Assembly (NCBI GenBank): GCA_033220425.1
Contig: CM065653.1
Location: 620,001 to 684,000 of the forward strand
DNA length: 64,000 bases
DNA from: Lepraria neglecta
Lineage: Eukaryota > Ascomycota > Lecanoromycetes > Lecanorales > Stereocaulaceae
Reading direction: 5' to 3'
Shown: positions 1 to 9,410 of the stretch, in pieces
Position numbering within the stretch: position 1 is the first letter of the stretch
Layout of the letters: the number at the start of each line of letters is the position of its first letter
Made by a program: the position numbers and the translations under genes
Notes under the pieces: generated by a model
Told to the model about the DNA's origin: nothing
The model's input: only the letters and a program-made list of their open reading frames with translations
The model's database searches: none

Positions 1-297
1 ATCATCGTGCAAGATTTCTGGACAGCGGTTCGAGGTTCTGGTGGTCAGAATGGACTTCTCGCCTGGGATTTTGGAGTAGCCTTCTTCGCTTGCTGCGGGG
101 CCGGAGACTGCTTGATAGGTTGTCTTTTGCGGCGATTCGGGAGGAAGAGCGAAGAATTGATGGGATTTGGTGAAGAGGTTTGAGTATGCTTCTACCATTC
201 CTAGGTGGTCTGCCAGGGCTAGATGGAGGTAGCCTTCGGATGCTAGGAAGTGGAGAACTTGGTTGTCGGCATCTTGAGGAGCTGCTGGCGGACCCAT
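1..297 (-). CDS. 2-oxoglutarate/Fe(II)-dependent oxygenase, N-terminal part (runs off the window)
   Basis: The minus strand is open from an ATG at 297 to the window edge (99 codons) and looks like the DIOX_N half of the isopenicillin N synthase-like family. Visible family features are an amphipathic HFLASEGYLHLALADHLG segment (residues about 15-32), the FFALPPESPQK block that precedes the jelly-roll (about 46-56), and EEGYSKIPGEKSILTTR (about 69-85), the usual fungal version of the substrate-facing segment. The iron-binding H-x-D...H residues lie in the missing C-terminal part, so activity cannot be judged. Such enzymes hydroxylate, desaturate or cyclise small molecules, often in secondary metabolism; the substrate is unknown. 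The start is the first ATG after a poly-A/T tract and no intron is seen in this part. Its upstream side faces the transposon at 866-3507. Confidence 0.72.
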   Translation of the reverse strand, partial: MGPPAAPQDADNQVLHFLASEGYLHLALADHLGMVEAYSNLFTKSHQFFALPPESPQKTTYQAVSGPAASEEGYSKIPGEKSILTTRTSNRCPEILHDD

Positions 298-865
298 CTT
301 GGCCTTTTTTTTTGGTTTTTTTTTTGGACAGAGAATTGGAAGGTTCAGTTGTAGTGGAGACACCTGATTATAGGACCAAGGAGAGAGATATGAAAGATTC
401 TGGCAATGACTTTTGCTAAGTCTTGAAGTACGTTAGTCATGTTGGCGTTGGATGAAAGGAGAAGTTTTTTGTGAGAGACTGAATTATCATTTACACATGG
501 ACTACGCTTCTTATATAGAAGGAAAAGTGATACTCACATCCATCGTGGCTCGGGTAGAGACTGTGCCTTCCTGCCTTGGAGGCGGAAGGATACACGACAG
601 TGACGTTTCAGAGAGGGGCTCGGCATCAGAGCTAAAATGATACGCTAACCGGATGAGGCAATTTAGCTCGTAGTGCCTGGTTGTCAGCTTTGGGCCTTGT
701 TGAAGACCGAGGGACATAGTCATGCTCACTAAATCATCTAAAAAAGGGAAGATCACAAGATGTTTCCGGATTTCGGGATATTCACATTCATCCTGTACAA
801 GTCCTAGGGTAGTTTCTGTAAAACTACTGAGGACTAGCATCGTTGTCTCTAAAAATAAACCAATA
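298..865. other. intergenic, no supported gene
   Basis: This holds the promoter side of the minus-strand oxygenase gene, including an A/T homopolymer stretch right before its ATG (301-327). Short ORFs on both strands show no recognisable domain. It ends at the TA target site of the transposon (864-865). Confidence 0.5.
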
Positions 866-925
866 GAAGTATTGACCTATGGCTCGGCAATACCCATGGC
901 TCGGCACGCTAAACCCGATTAGGAA
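866..925 (+). repeat. left terminal inverted repeat of the transposon
   Basis: Sixty bases starting GAAGTATTGACC, identical to the reverse complement of 3448-3507. The repeat itself contains two copies of ATGGCTCGGCA separated by 5-6 bases, a plausible double binding site for the transposase. It still holds several CpA/TpG sites although the coding region inside is heavily mutated at such sites. Confidence 0.93.
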
Positions 926-1079
926 TCGCAATCTTCTGAATTTGTCAACAACGACTGTTTATCTATCATATAAACCACCCAACCACCTAACCACCCTCCC
1001 AGTACTCCCAAATACCTCAAAGAACTCCTCTAGATACCTATTACAGGGCCTAGCAAAGCTTCCCCCCTTAAGACGAAGC

Positions 1080-2790
1080 TAACGAGTAAGAAGAGCTTCC
1101 CAAAGAACTCCGATACCAACTTACTTATTAATATTTTCGATTACTAACTAACAACGACTCGCTAAGCAAGGTTATAAGGCAGTATAGGCTACCTAGAAGT
1201 ACCTTGAACGATCGAGTCAACAGTAAAATACCTTACGCTGAGGTAGTTAAATTTCGACAGCGTTTAACAGAAGGAGAAGAAAAAGCACTTTATAGCTATA
1301 TTGAGCGACTGGAGGCCTAGGGCTGGCCGTTAACGATCCAACAGCTTATTAGTATAGCTAAAGAGCTACTAGAAGCTAAGAACGATATAGAGCCTATCGG
1401 AGTATACTGGTCAGCTAAATTCCTTGCTCGACACCCTTAATTCAAAACTAAATTTATTCCTCCTCTCAATAAAGTACGGCGTCAGGCAGAGAATCTAGTA
1501 GTTATTAAGTACTGGTTCGATATATATTAAAAGGCTAGGAGCATATATAACGTTAAGGATCAAGATATATAGAATATGGATAAGAAAGGCTTCATGATGG
1601 GAGTTATAGCCAAAATGTAAGTTATTATTTCAAAGCATAATAAAGAAGCTACGATGACTCAACCTGGCAATCGTGAATAGGTAACTACTATTAATTATAT
1701 CTCAATAGATAGCCGGGTCCTTCCTCCCTGGATTATCTTTAAAGGCAAAGTAGTTATATATTTATAGGTTGATCAGCTTGAAAAGATGGAGCCATTATAG
1801 TCTATACGTACCAGTATAAATGGATAGACCGATAATAATATTGGCTTCGAGTAGCTACAGTGCTTCTAAAAGCAGATATACAGGAATAATTTAGGCCAAA
1901 AATATCGAATACTTATCTTTAACGGCCATATATTATATATCACTACTAAGGCTATCGAATTCGCTGTAGCCAATAGGATTATCGTACTCTGCTTGCCACC
2001 GTACAGTATATATCTTCTATAGCCACTAGATATTAGCTTCTTTACACCACTCGCCAATATCTATAAATCGAATATTTAATAAGCAAGTAGACTAGGAGCT
2101 AGTTACTCTATCGATAAATCAGAGTTCTTAGAGTTCTATACACTTGCTCGTCGGCAAGTTACTACCACTTTAACCATTATAAAGGCCTAGGAGGTATCAG
2201 GTCTAGCTCCTTTTAAGCCAATACAAGTGCTCTAGAAGCTTCCTAACTATACAGCCAATATACAGGAGGATGCTTCAAACCCAGTAATCTAGGGTAACCT
2301 CCAAATCGCTTATTCTATCTGCCCTACTATACTACTAGAAATCCAGATTAATAGCGTCACTCACAGTATTAGCGATATTCTATAGCCGGATATACCTTAC
2401 GATAATACTACTATAGAAAGGCTACTCCGTATATTCAAGGTATTCGATATAAGAACCCAGAAGATTACTAAAGTAGTAACCTATCATCGATCTAATACAC
2501 AAATTTATTGCCATACTGCCAATCATCTTAAAGAGCTTAATAAGCGGAAACAGAACAAAACTAATAGAAAGCAAGCTTACTTTCCTGGTATAATTCTTAT
2601 AAACGATAAACTCCTCGCGGAGCGTAAGCAAGCCGATTTAGAAAAATAGCGTCTATAGTAAGAAAGAGAGGATACAAAACGTGCAAAGAAGGCGAATACC
2701 AGGTAGCTAAAGGCTGTCAGAGAGCTCAATAGAAGAGGCCGTAAATCGACGCCAGGGAGGTCTATTGATTTCTGCTATCCACCTACGATA
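1080..2790 (+). pseudogene. transposase gene, inactivated (RIP-type mutations)
   Basis: AT-rich remnant of a Fot1/pogo transposase (CENP-B HTH plus DDE_1-type endonuclease). Premature stops occur about every 20-60 codons and nearly all are TAG or TAA replacing expected Trp or Gln. Two catalytic-motif changes are visible: Asp to Asn in LIFNGH and DEKG to DKKG, both TpG to TpA and so RIP-compatible. The first and third catalytic Asp remain. The reading frame itself is largely kept, so damage is by point mutation rather than indels, as expected for RIP. The original start codon cannot be placed safely. Confidence 0.8.
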
Positions 2791-2817
2791 CCAAGTACCA
2801 GCGATCATGATCTGTCC

Positions 2818-2995
2818 AGTCCAGCATCAGCACCGCCAGTAGCATCAGCTCCACCAGCAGCACTAGCTCCGCCAGCAGCACCAGCTCCGCCAGTACCAGT
2901 TCCAGCAGCTCCGCCAGCACTAGCAGCAGCTCCGCCAGCAACAGCACCGCCAGCAAAATCAGCTCCACCAGCAGCACCAGCCCCGCCAGCACCAG

Positions 2996-3059
<64 letters not shown>

Positions 3060-3090
3060 AGCAGCAGCATCCGCCCTGCCAGCACCAGCT
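2818..3090 (+). repeat. Pro/Ala-coding repeat tract in the transposase tail, with a perfect 12-bp minisatellite core
   Basis: In the transposase frame this codes for an (A/P)-rich tail (APPA, PAPA runs). The core 3001-3060 is five perfect copies of GCACCAGCTCCA. The tract is full of CpA dinucleotides, yet it is not mutated, unlike the transposase region just upstream. Confidence 0.85.
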
Positions 3091-3447
3091 CCCCAACGCA
3101 GCCGCCGTGGCAGATGCATCAGGAAACCATCCAAGCTGTTGGATTGACCAATCAGCTTGAGCAACCTGATGTAGCCATATCCGCAGATCCTCAATACTTA
3201 TCGGCGTAAGCCAATCAGGATTAAGAGCTCTTAACACCTCGTGAATCGAATTCGAATTGACAGTTAAAATCCCTATCTATCTTCGCCATTAATCACAATT
3301 TCTGTGCTTCTTTTTAGTTTAATTGGTCAATTAAGGGTCCGCCCTGGCTGGGGGGTATAGGGTAACGTTCACTGAAGCTCTAAATCAATGTATAGCTTAG
3401 TGTAATAGATGTAGAGTAATAGATAATGTGGAGAGAAATGCATATGG

Positions 3448-3507
3448 TTCCTAATCGGGTTTAGCGTGCCGAGCCATGGGTATTGCCGAGCCATAGGTCA
3501 ATACTTC
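3448..3507 (-). repeat. right terminal inverted repeat of the transposon
   Basis: Perfect reverse complement of 866-925 over 60 bases, followed by the TA target duplication at 3508-3509. Confidence 0.93.
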
Positions 3508-3604
3508 TAGTCAGCCTTGCGTCCGAAACTTGAGTCTTCATGGCCGCATAGTCATTCACAAACGTTGTATTCTCACAGCTTCCCATCGTGTATCTGTCTA
3601 AGTC

Positions 3605-4783
3605 ATGATCCGTGAATATATTGGCCGACGTCTTGGAGCCTTGCTTGTCAATCTGCTGCTATCCTGCATCTGTACCAAAGAGGATTTACAAGACTACGCA
3701 GATCTCGAGAAGAAGCGGGAACGTGCCAAAATATGGCAACAACCAGATTTGAGGGAAACATCCCCCGAGGCTTTGTTCGAAGATGATCCCAGTGAGCTTG
3801 GTTATGGCGATTTTAAGGTCGGATTCCGCAATTTGGGCGCTGATGCGTTGTGGGATTGCCTCGACGGGGCACAACGCGGGCTTTTCGTTACGAAAGCAGA
3901 GCGAAATGAAAGGTGGAATACTAGAAAACTTGCCAAGTTCAATGCTCGCATACCGCTAGATCCATCGATCGAGAAGCTGCCGGACTGCAAGTTTGATAAT
4001 AGGGTGGTTAGCAAGTCGAAATGTCTTGGTCTTCAGCGATGGAACAGATATCGGCATGATCATCACAAAGCTTGTGGAAGGTCGAAGCTGCCTGTGCCCA
4101 AAAGGCCATTTCGATTCCTCGATCTGCCGCTTGAATTGCGGCAAGAGGTCTATAAATTGGTGCTAAGCCAGAAAAGACAAATCTTTCAGTATCCACCGGA
4201 CGGGTCTGCGAGCACTGTCAATGGGCCAGTGGACGTGAGGATCTTTGCAGTCAGTAAGGCGGTGTATGAAGAAACTATTGCCATCTTCTATCAGGTCAAC
4301 ACTTTCGCTATCGATATTGACAATTTGCCTCTCTTCATACACAAGAGCACGCGCGATATCCCACAGAGACCAACAGAACTGCTTAGAAAAGTGCACATAG
4401 GACTGCTTTTCAAGCGGAAGAAATCCGGGTTTGCATGGTACGGACCTAGCAAAGCTATATTTGAAAACATCCAAGGCAAAGAACCGAATTGGACACGGCT
4501 TCGGTTACTGCTGGAGAGCTGCAGAAGGCTGGTGAGCGTGGAAATTACTGTGTATTATGCTGGATCGGAAAAGGCTACGCACCTCGTTACTTCATGCGCG
4601 GAGATTAACAGCATATACGAGAAATTGGTAACCTCACAGATCAACGCCGATCTTGGCTGCGCGAATCAAGAGCGGATTTGGGTTGGTCGTCACGAGGAGA
4701 GGCAGTGGCAAGACGGTTTGATCAGGGATGTCATGGGCTTCACTTCGATCCACGCTCCTCCTTATATTCGTTTGGCGCGATGA
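3605..4783 (+). CDS. F-box/2EXR-like protein of unknown role
   Basis: Single-exon gene of 392 codons plus stop. The centre (residues about 163-185, PFRFLDLPLELRQEVYKLVL) is the short hydrophobic box found at the start of many fungal F-box-like and 2EXR proteins: a Pro-containing LDLPLELR turn followed by a helix. After it comes the usual pattern of that group, with VDVRIFAVSKAVYEETIAIFYQVNTF (about 210-235) describing loss or gain of strand-helix pairs. Such proteins are very numerous in filamentous fungi and mostly uncharacterised; some are SCF adaptors. The N-terminus starts with a hydrophobic LGALLVNLLLSCICT stretch that could be a weak signal or membrane segment, or the true start may lie further in. 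The transposon ends 97 bp before this ATG, so the original promoter is probably interrupted or displaced. Confidence 0.6.
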   Translation: MIREYIGRRLGALLVNLLLSCICTKEDLQDYADLEKKRERAKIWQQPDLRETSPEALFEDDPSELGYGDFKVGFRNLGADALWDCLDGAQRGLFVTKAERNERWNTRKLAKFNARIPLDPSIEKLPDCKFDNRVVSKSKCLGLQRWNRYRHDHHKACGRSKLPVPKRPFRFLDLPLELRQEVYKLVLSQKRQIFQYPPDGSASTVNGPVDVRIFAVSKAVYEETIAIFYQVNTFAIDIDNLPLFIHKSTRDIPQRPTELLRKVHIGLLFKRKKSGFAWYGPSKAIFENIQGKEPNWTRLRLLLESCRRLVSVEITVYYAGSEKATHLVTSCAEINSIYEKLVTSQINADLGCANQERIWVGRHEERQWQDGLIRDVMGFTSIHAPPYIRLAR

Positions 4784-4958
4784 TATTTGGGCTGAAGTTG
4801 TCGCGTTCGATTATGAGGAAAATCATCCAGTTTTTCGAGCTGATATGGAATGTCTTTTTCGTAGTATTGCTGCAGCAAACCAAGAAATGGAAGGTTGGAA
4901 GCTCTGACATCGGATGCTGGAAAGAACATCATAATACAGATGATGCTATGCATACTAT

Positions 4959-5945
4959 TTACACTGTAGCCACCGCCGGTCTCTGCCGTCCTGGCCATAA
5001 TCTAGAAAGAGGTCTAGATAACCAAGAACTTGGTTTGCTCTCCTCTTTCGGTGCCTCCTCCTCTATCTGTAGCCTCCCGATGCCGCCCTCCACCGACTGG
5101 ATCCCCTTAATAGCCGGAAAAGCAGCCGTATACCGGCTCTTCTCCAACCCATCATGCACTACTGCCTCCGGCCACGTCTCCGCATACTCCGCATCCAGCA
5201 TATCCGCCCACCTAACCATCACCCCCTCCACACCACCCTCCATCTCCTTCCCTACGTCCCACGGCCCCTTATCTACGATTTTCTCCCTCCTCACCCTCCT
5301 CAAATGCTCCGCCCTCTCCCTCTTCCTCTTAGCAGCCAACACCTCCTCCTCGCTCGGCCCCTTCTCCTCCTGCAACAGCACAGCTGCTAGATCCGCCACG
5401 GAGTTCGCTTTCTGATTCATGAGCACTTTCCCGCGCTGCTTCGTCTGCATCAAATTGCCTCTATACTTCCCCTCTTTCACGGTGATGGTTTCGCGGGGGT
5501 AGGAGAGTTCGTGTAGGCGTCGGAATTCTCGTAACTTGCGGTAGGCGGAGAGGCCGAGGTGGGGGGTTGGGAAGTAGACCATGCACAAGGGGGTCCATAG
5601 GTCTTTGCGGAGGCGAGAGGGGACAGTTTTTTTGCCGAGGAACGGGAGCTGGTCTAGGGAGTCTTTGTTCTGGCAAAGCATTAGATTGACGCAGGGGAGG
5701 TAGTGGGAAGGGGGGTTCACATTTAGGTGCCGCGTTAGGGAGTAGACGACTTGGTTTGTGCGGATGTTGTTGTACATGTAGATATATTGTCCATGATTGA
5801 TTACTGGGACGTCGAGTTTGGGTAATCGAACGCCTTTTGCGATGGGTCTGTGGACAAGGAGGGAGTTCGCTGGAAATTCTTTGGCTAGGTTGGCTTTCTG
5901 GATTATGGTTTTGCCAGTTTTCGAGAGGGTGGTGAGCTTGCCCAT
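4959..5945 (-). CDS. mhr1: mitochondrial large ribosomal subunit protein mL67 (Mhr1-like)
   Basis: Intronless gene for 328 residues. The strongest family signature is NHGQYIYMYNNIRTNQVVYSLTRHL (residues about 50-74), followed by QLPFLGKKTVPSRLRKDLWTPL (about 98-119) and LSAYRKLREFRRLHELSYP (about 131-149), which together define the mL67/Mhr1 family. In yeast Mhr1 is both a structural part of the mitochondrial 54S ribosomal subunit and a factor in mtDNA recombination. The N-terminus is basic and could act as a mitochondrial presequence (MGKLTTLSKTGKTIIQKANL). A charged, Lys/Glu/Arg-rich helix follows (about 180-215), then a variable C-terminal tail. It is transcribed towards the F-box-like gene (176 bp between stops) and divergently from the Vps38/UVRAG gene. 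Confidence 0.85.
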   Translation of the reverse strand: MGKLTTLSKTGKTIIQKANLAKEFPANSLLVHRPIAKGVRLPKLDVPVINHGQYIYMYNNIRTNQVVYSLTRHLNVNPPSHYLPCVNLMLCQNKDSLDQLPFLGKKTVPSRLRKDLWTPLCMVYFPTPHLGLSAYRKLREFRRLHELSYPRETITVKEGKYRGNLMQTKQRGKVLMNQKANSVADLAAVLLQEEKGPSEEEVLAAKRKRERAEHLRRVRREKIVDKGPWDVGKEMEGGVEGVMVRWADMLDAEYAETWPEAVVHDGLEKSRYTAAFPAIKGIQSVEGGIGRLQIEEEAPKEESKPSSWLSRPLSRLWPGRQRPAVATV

Positions 5946-6253
5946 CAGAGTGTGGCCGGTCGTGCAATTGGTTTCGAAAGCTTAAAGTGGATGGCCTGTA
6001 GAGACTAATGTCGTGTTTGATTTGGTAAATGGTCTTGAGATGCAGCTGTTTGGATATCGAGAGCGGAATTGAGCCGCACTGAGCTCGTGATGTTTGCTCA
6101 CGCAACATTACCTTCGTGCATAAACTTCTGATGCTACTCTGCGCTGAGCTGGCTCTGTGACAGAGGAATTAATGTGCCACTGTACCAGCGGTTCATAAAT
6201 GATGCCTTGGGTTCATCAGCCGCTGATTCCCTCGTGCAAGCGGATCATCCACC
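5946..6253. promoter_or_regulatory. shared divergent promoter region, mL67 / Vps38-UVRAG
   Basis: A 308-bp gap between two start codons pointing away from each other. I see no clear TATA box; the sequence is of mixed composition. The sharing of regulation is inferred from geometry only. Confidence 0.45.
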
Positions 6254-8233
6254 ATGTCCGCAAAATATGACACCAAAACCAACGACAATGGCATAAGCGC
6301 ATTCGACGATATTAAAGGTCTCTCTAGAGACAGACCCTGGTTGCTACCTTCCGTACGAGATTTCCGCTACCTCCGGTTTGCAAAGAATACCTACTAGGAA
6401 GTACAGCTGATAGGTCTTGACGTTGCACAGAATCGCAAATTAAGACACCTACAGGGCATCTCCGTCCGTAACCTAGCCCTTTCCCGACCCTTGAATCGAG
6501 CTCGTGGGAAGACAATCGATGATGGATCACTACCGCACGCGCTCAAAACACCGGCCAAGGCCCTCGCCCAGCGCGAGAGCCATAAGCTCGAACACTCCCG
6601 GTCATCTAGTGACCTCAAATCTTCACCAACAAAATTGAACGGGATCCACAAATATCAAGATTCCGAAAGCGATGTACCAGCAAAATCTAGACCGCCAGCG
6701 GGCAAACTCAGAAGGAGGAGTACGCTCAATTGGTCCAATGCTTCTCCAAGGGTCCGGCAGACCAAGTTGGAGGATGTTGCGAAGGAGAGGATGGCGGATA
6801 CATGGTTCTCGTTGCACTGTTCTAGTGTGAGCGATCCGATATACTTGAGCGAGACTATCGAGAAGGCTATGAACCCAAGCTTCAGATTCTTTGACCTCAA
6901 TGTCTACGGACCTGCGGTGACTCGACTTGATGAGTTGACTATCAAGTACTGGGCGAAGACGGAGAACATGCAGGACTACATACTACTCGTTGAATTGCAA
7001 CTATGTCTCCGGGCGCTGCAATTCATCGGCAAATCTGTATGTCTCATTCTACGAGCATCTACACCTGCACTAGGCTAATCGTGCCATCAGCTTGAGAGCT
7101 TCCACCACCCTCTTCCTCTAAATTGCATACTCTTACATCTGTCTGATGGGATATACACAAGCTTTACCGATCTCCCACTCGACGAGCCCGTCCTTTCAGC
7201 CGCCAAATCGGCAAAGCAAACCCAAACCCTCCAACCTACATCTTCGTTCGATGCCTTGATGCGGTTATCAAACCTCGATGATTGTATACAGGACGCACTT
7301 TCTACACGCGAGAAGCTGGCTTCGCAAATTACCGCCCTTCTGAACGAGCAGAAGCAGTCTATGGACACGATAAATGCTGCATCACAGGCTGAGCAGAGCT
7401 TAGCTTCGACCAATCGCTCTCTCTCGGCTTCTCGAAAACTGCTCAAGATAGCCGAAGCCCGGCGATCCGAGCTTCAGACCAGCCTTGAAGCCCGCCGCGC
7501 TGCTATCGCGACTGGCAGCCTTACTCAACAAAAAGCGCAATCTAATCTCGCGTCCGCACAGACAAATCTCTCGTTCCGCAGATCACTCCTGCAGACGACT
7601 AAATCAGGTCTCTCTGGCCAGGTTCGACGTATATGTGAAGACCTACTCAGTATATACCCGATTGAACCATTCGATCAGAAGCCTCTTTCGTTCATCATTC
7701 GAGGTCTCCACCTGCCGAATGCAGCTTCTACGTCAGCATCCGATGCCGACCCTGCCATCACTGCCGCTGCTCTTGGCCATGTCGCCCACATTGTGTATCT
7801 ATTGTCTCTCTACCTCACGACTCCTATACCATATCCACCAACACCACATGGTTCTACCTCGACCATCCTTGATCCTATTTCCACCAACATGCCTTCTCTT
7901 GCGGCGCGGACTTTTCCGCTGTATCAAAAAGGAGCCGTCACATATCGATTCGACTACGGGGTGTTTCTGATTAATTCGGACATTGAGCTTCTGATGAGTA
8001 GGCAAGGATCGAGAATGGTAGATCTTAGGCACACCTTGCCAAACCTAAAGTACCTGCTTACTGTACTTACGACGGGCAAAGGCGAATTGCCCGTCCGTAA
8101 GAAAACGGGGCGGAATGCCTTGGGAAACTTGGAGGAAAGGAGACCCATTAACCAGCCAGAGGTGGGAGAGAAGGGTTTGCATGCCAATGGGAAGTTGCCA
8201 GAGACGAGAGCATTACATGATGAAGGTGCATGA
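6254..8233 (+). CDS. UVRAG/Vps38-type subunit of the PI3-kinase (Vps34) complex
   Basis: Three exons: 6254-6352, 6431-7036 and 7091-8233 (615 residues). Intron 1 (78 bp, GTACGA...CACAG) is needed to avoid the stop at 6395 and joins RPWLLPS to NRKLRHLQGISVRNL, the conserved opening of fungal UVRAG-like proteins. Next come a Ser-rich linker, a C2-like region (TWFSLHCSSVSDPIYLSETIEKAMNP, about 130-155), a long coiled coil (about 285-380, repeated Leu/Glu/Ala/Arg heptads, e.g. LKIAEARRSELQTSLEARR) and a C-terminal domain with YRFDYGVFLINSDIELLM (about 520-540), typical of the Atg14/UVRAG (BARA2-like) module. The protein should act with Vps34, Vps15 and Vps30/Atg6 in endosomal PI3P synthesis and late autophagy. 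Atg14 is the alternative, but the N-terminal RHLQ-GIS motif and the long C-terminal domain favour UVRAG/Vps38. Confidence 0.82.
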
Positions 8234-9410
8234 TGAGGGCCCACTACATAACACATAGATACCCAATGGCGTGGCCTTTGACGCCCGTTGCTCTTGAAAA
8301 GAAGACAGCTTTTGGTTGTCTCCAGGAGACTTTGAGGCAACATTTTGCCTCGTTCAGTATGAGCCCAACTCTGATTCCTTGTAGGCGCCCATTTTCCTAA
8401 CATCAGGCTAGCGATACTAGCTGCTTCTATTTTACATCGAGAAGCTGACTACTAAGTAGTGCTGAGGTATCTCACCACTAGTGGGCCGGGCTAGTGCTTT
8501 TCGGAGTGGCATCCATCTTCTCCATTGATGTCATTCTGCATACGGACCCAACCCATCTGGCCCTTGCAGCTGTGTGCTCATCTTGGATCCACCTTTTGAG
8601 TCCACATGGCTTATCGCCTCCAACTGAATCTCCTCGAACGCCCTGGAGTCGAGAACATACCTTGTCAAATGCCGATGGCATGATCCATGTCCCAGGAAAT
8701 ATTCGGTCGCCGCTCTAGTGCTGTGATATTTGACCACCTTCGAATAGCCTGAATGCTCACACTAGCAACAGACTCTTTTGGCTTTCTCATCTTCGAGTGA
8801 TCCGCGTCGTAACGCCACTGACAGATATACGATGAGCTCAGCCTTGGAAGAAATACCGCCACCCGCGTCGCTTCTGGCCGTGATTTACCTACGTTACTTG
8901 TATATTGCAGCGATCTTTAACGGATGATGTCTCATTAAGGCACGATCGTCGGCTCGCCAGCTCATGGTCCACAAATGCGGATGAGCTGCACCTGCCTCCA
9001 TCAAGTCCTTTGTGACGTACTCCCTTAGATTTATTCACATCTATTACTCATACTAATACTTCCCTAAGCTCTTTCTCTGATATTTCTCGCCCGATAAATC
9101 AATCAGGCTGGGCGATGCTATTAATCCTTACAGAATGGCAGAAGTCCTTCTGTGATTGGCGAGCACTGCTGCGCTCCGTATAGCTATCATACGTTATCAC
9201 ATGCTACCCTCTCAAGGATATACCCGACAAGCCTTCAATTTACTGCCTCATGGATTGCCTACATTCGTGATCGCCTGCCAAGTAGGCGGTTGTTTTGCCG
9301 TGGGACATTCGTATTGCAGACAACTCAGCCTCATCGACTTGAAAATGCTTCAACGCCTTGTCCACGTTTCCCGAACATGAAACGGCTTCGGATGCTGTTC
9401 TTACTAAACT
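8234..9410. other. intergenic, no supported gene
   Basis: About 1.2 kb with only short, overlapping ORFs in all frames and no recognisable motif. It separates the UVRAG gene from the decayed membrane-protein gene and may include eroded 5' parts of that gene. Confidence 0.45.

Larger units (their letters stand above)
866..3507 (+). mobile_element. pogo/Fot1-like (Tc1-mariner superfamily) DNA transposon with RIP-damaged transposase
   Basis: A 2,642-bp element bounded by perfect 60-bp terminal inverted repeats (866-925 and 3448-3507) and a TA target-site duplication (864-865 and 3508-3509). Between them lies a transposase coding region on the plus strand, best read in frame from about 1150: a psq/CENP-B-type helix-turn-helix (SLSKAVIRQYRLPRSTL), a second DNA-binding helix region (IERLEA-stop-GWPLTIQQL), and a DDE domain with NMDKKGF (first Asp at 1579), LIFNGH (second catalytic Asp changed to Asn, 1921) and LPPYSIYLL-stop-PLD (third Asp at 2029). 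The many in-frame stops are TAG or TAA at places where the family has Trp or Gln, which fits C-to-T change at CpA on either strand. The C-terminal tail becomes Pro/Ala-rich (2818-3090). The element cannot encode an active enzyme but keeps ends that a related transposase could recognise. Confidence 0.9.

Noticed and set aside
511-840. 109-codon minus ORF between the oxygenase gene and the transposon
   Set aside because: No domain, no start context and no supporting neighbours.
2783-3237. Three long ORFs on the minus strand across the transposon tail (Leu/Val, Ala/Gly, Trp/Cys-rich)
   Set aside because: Products of the 12-bp repeat read in other frames, not genes.
5461-6108. 215-codon minus ORF overlapping mL67
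   Set aside because: Pro/Arg/His-rich shadow of the conserved mL67 frame.
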